Shown here one piece after another: positions 6,214 through 6,215 of a DNA stretch of 6,215 nt (positions within the stretch are counted from its first letter, which is position 1; every line of letters begins with the position of its first letter). Origin of the DNA: Chitinophagaceae bacterium (GTDB taxonomy: Bacteria > Bacteroidota > Bacteroidia > Chitinophagales > Chitinophagaceae). Location: contig PLXD01000128.1 in the NCBI GenBank assembly GCA_003151295.1, forward strand, positions 3,261-9,475. The letters run 5' to 3'. A program made the position numbers and the translations under genes. Below the pieces are notes generated by a model. That model searched no databases, was not told the DNA's origin, and saw only the letters and a program-made list of their open reading frames with translations.

Positions 6214-6215
6214 TC

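Noticed and set aside
1..6215. CRISPR array, insertion sequence, tRNA or phage genes
   Set aside because: No spaced identical repeats, terminal inverted repeats with a transposase, cloverleaf sequence or phage protein motifs were seen on either strand.

Overview
This 6.2 kb window looks like chromosomal DNA of a Bacteroidota bacterium, most likely a Chitinophagaceae- or Sphingobacteriia-type organism. That is an inference from four things: the protein families present, a short lipoprotein of a Bacteroidota type with a lipobox cysteine, weak or absent Shine-Dalgarno sequences, and an exact TAnnTTTG box upstream of the chitinase. There are no rRNA or tRNA genes, no insertion sequence and no CRISPR array. 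I see no previously undescribed multi-gene system.

Layout. Positions 3-2198 (+) hold the 3' part of a large gene for a YVTN/YncE-type beta-propeller fused to an alkaline-phosphatase-like phosphoesterase. Its reading frame is open to the left edge, so the true start lies outside the window and the ATG at 33 is internal. It converges, with only 13 bp between stop codons, on a minus-strand gene (2212-4113) for an exported FAD-dependent oxidoreductase with an extra C-terminal region. Upstream of that gene, on the same strand and 85 bp away, is a small lipoprotein gene (4199-4777). The 85 bp gap carries two near-identical 17-bp direct repeats plus a shorter third copy. A divergent intergenic region (4778-5073) then leads to a secreted, single-domain GH18 chitinase (5074-6213, +), which ends two bases before the window does.

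How the genes may work together. All four products carry, or probably carry, export signals, so the window is oriented towards the envelope and the outside of the cell. The chitinase would cut chitin or related beta-1,4-GlcNAc polymers, the propeller-phosphoesterase would hydrolyse a phosphate ester, and the oxidoreductase would oxidise an unknown substrate. The lipoprotein has no assigned role. No SusC/SusD pair, transporter or regulator is present, so a shared pathway is not shown.

The most unusual non-coding signal is a degenerate 12-bp tandem repeat of eight units (5002-5097). It spans the translation start of the chitinase and supplies several in-frame ATG codons as well as the AGGA that precedes the preferred start. 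Other structures worth a second look are a perfect 16-bp palindrome (4883-4898) in the same divergent region and the direct repeats in front of the oxidoreductase gene.
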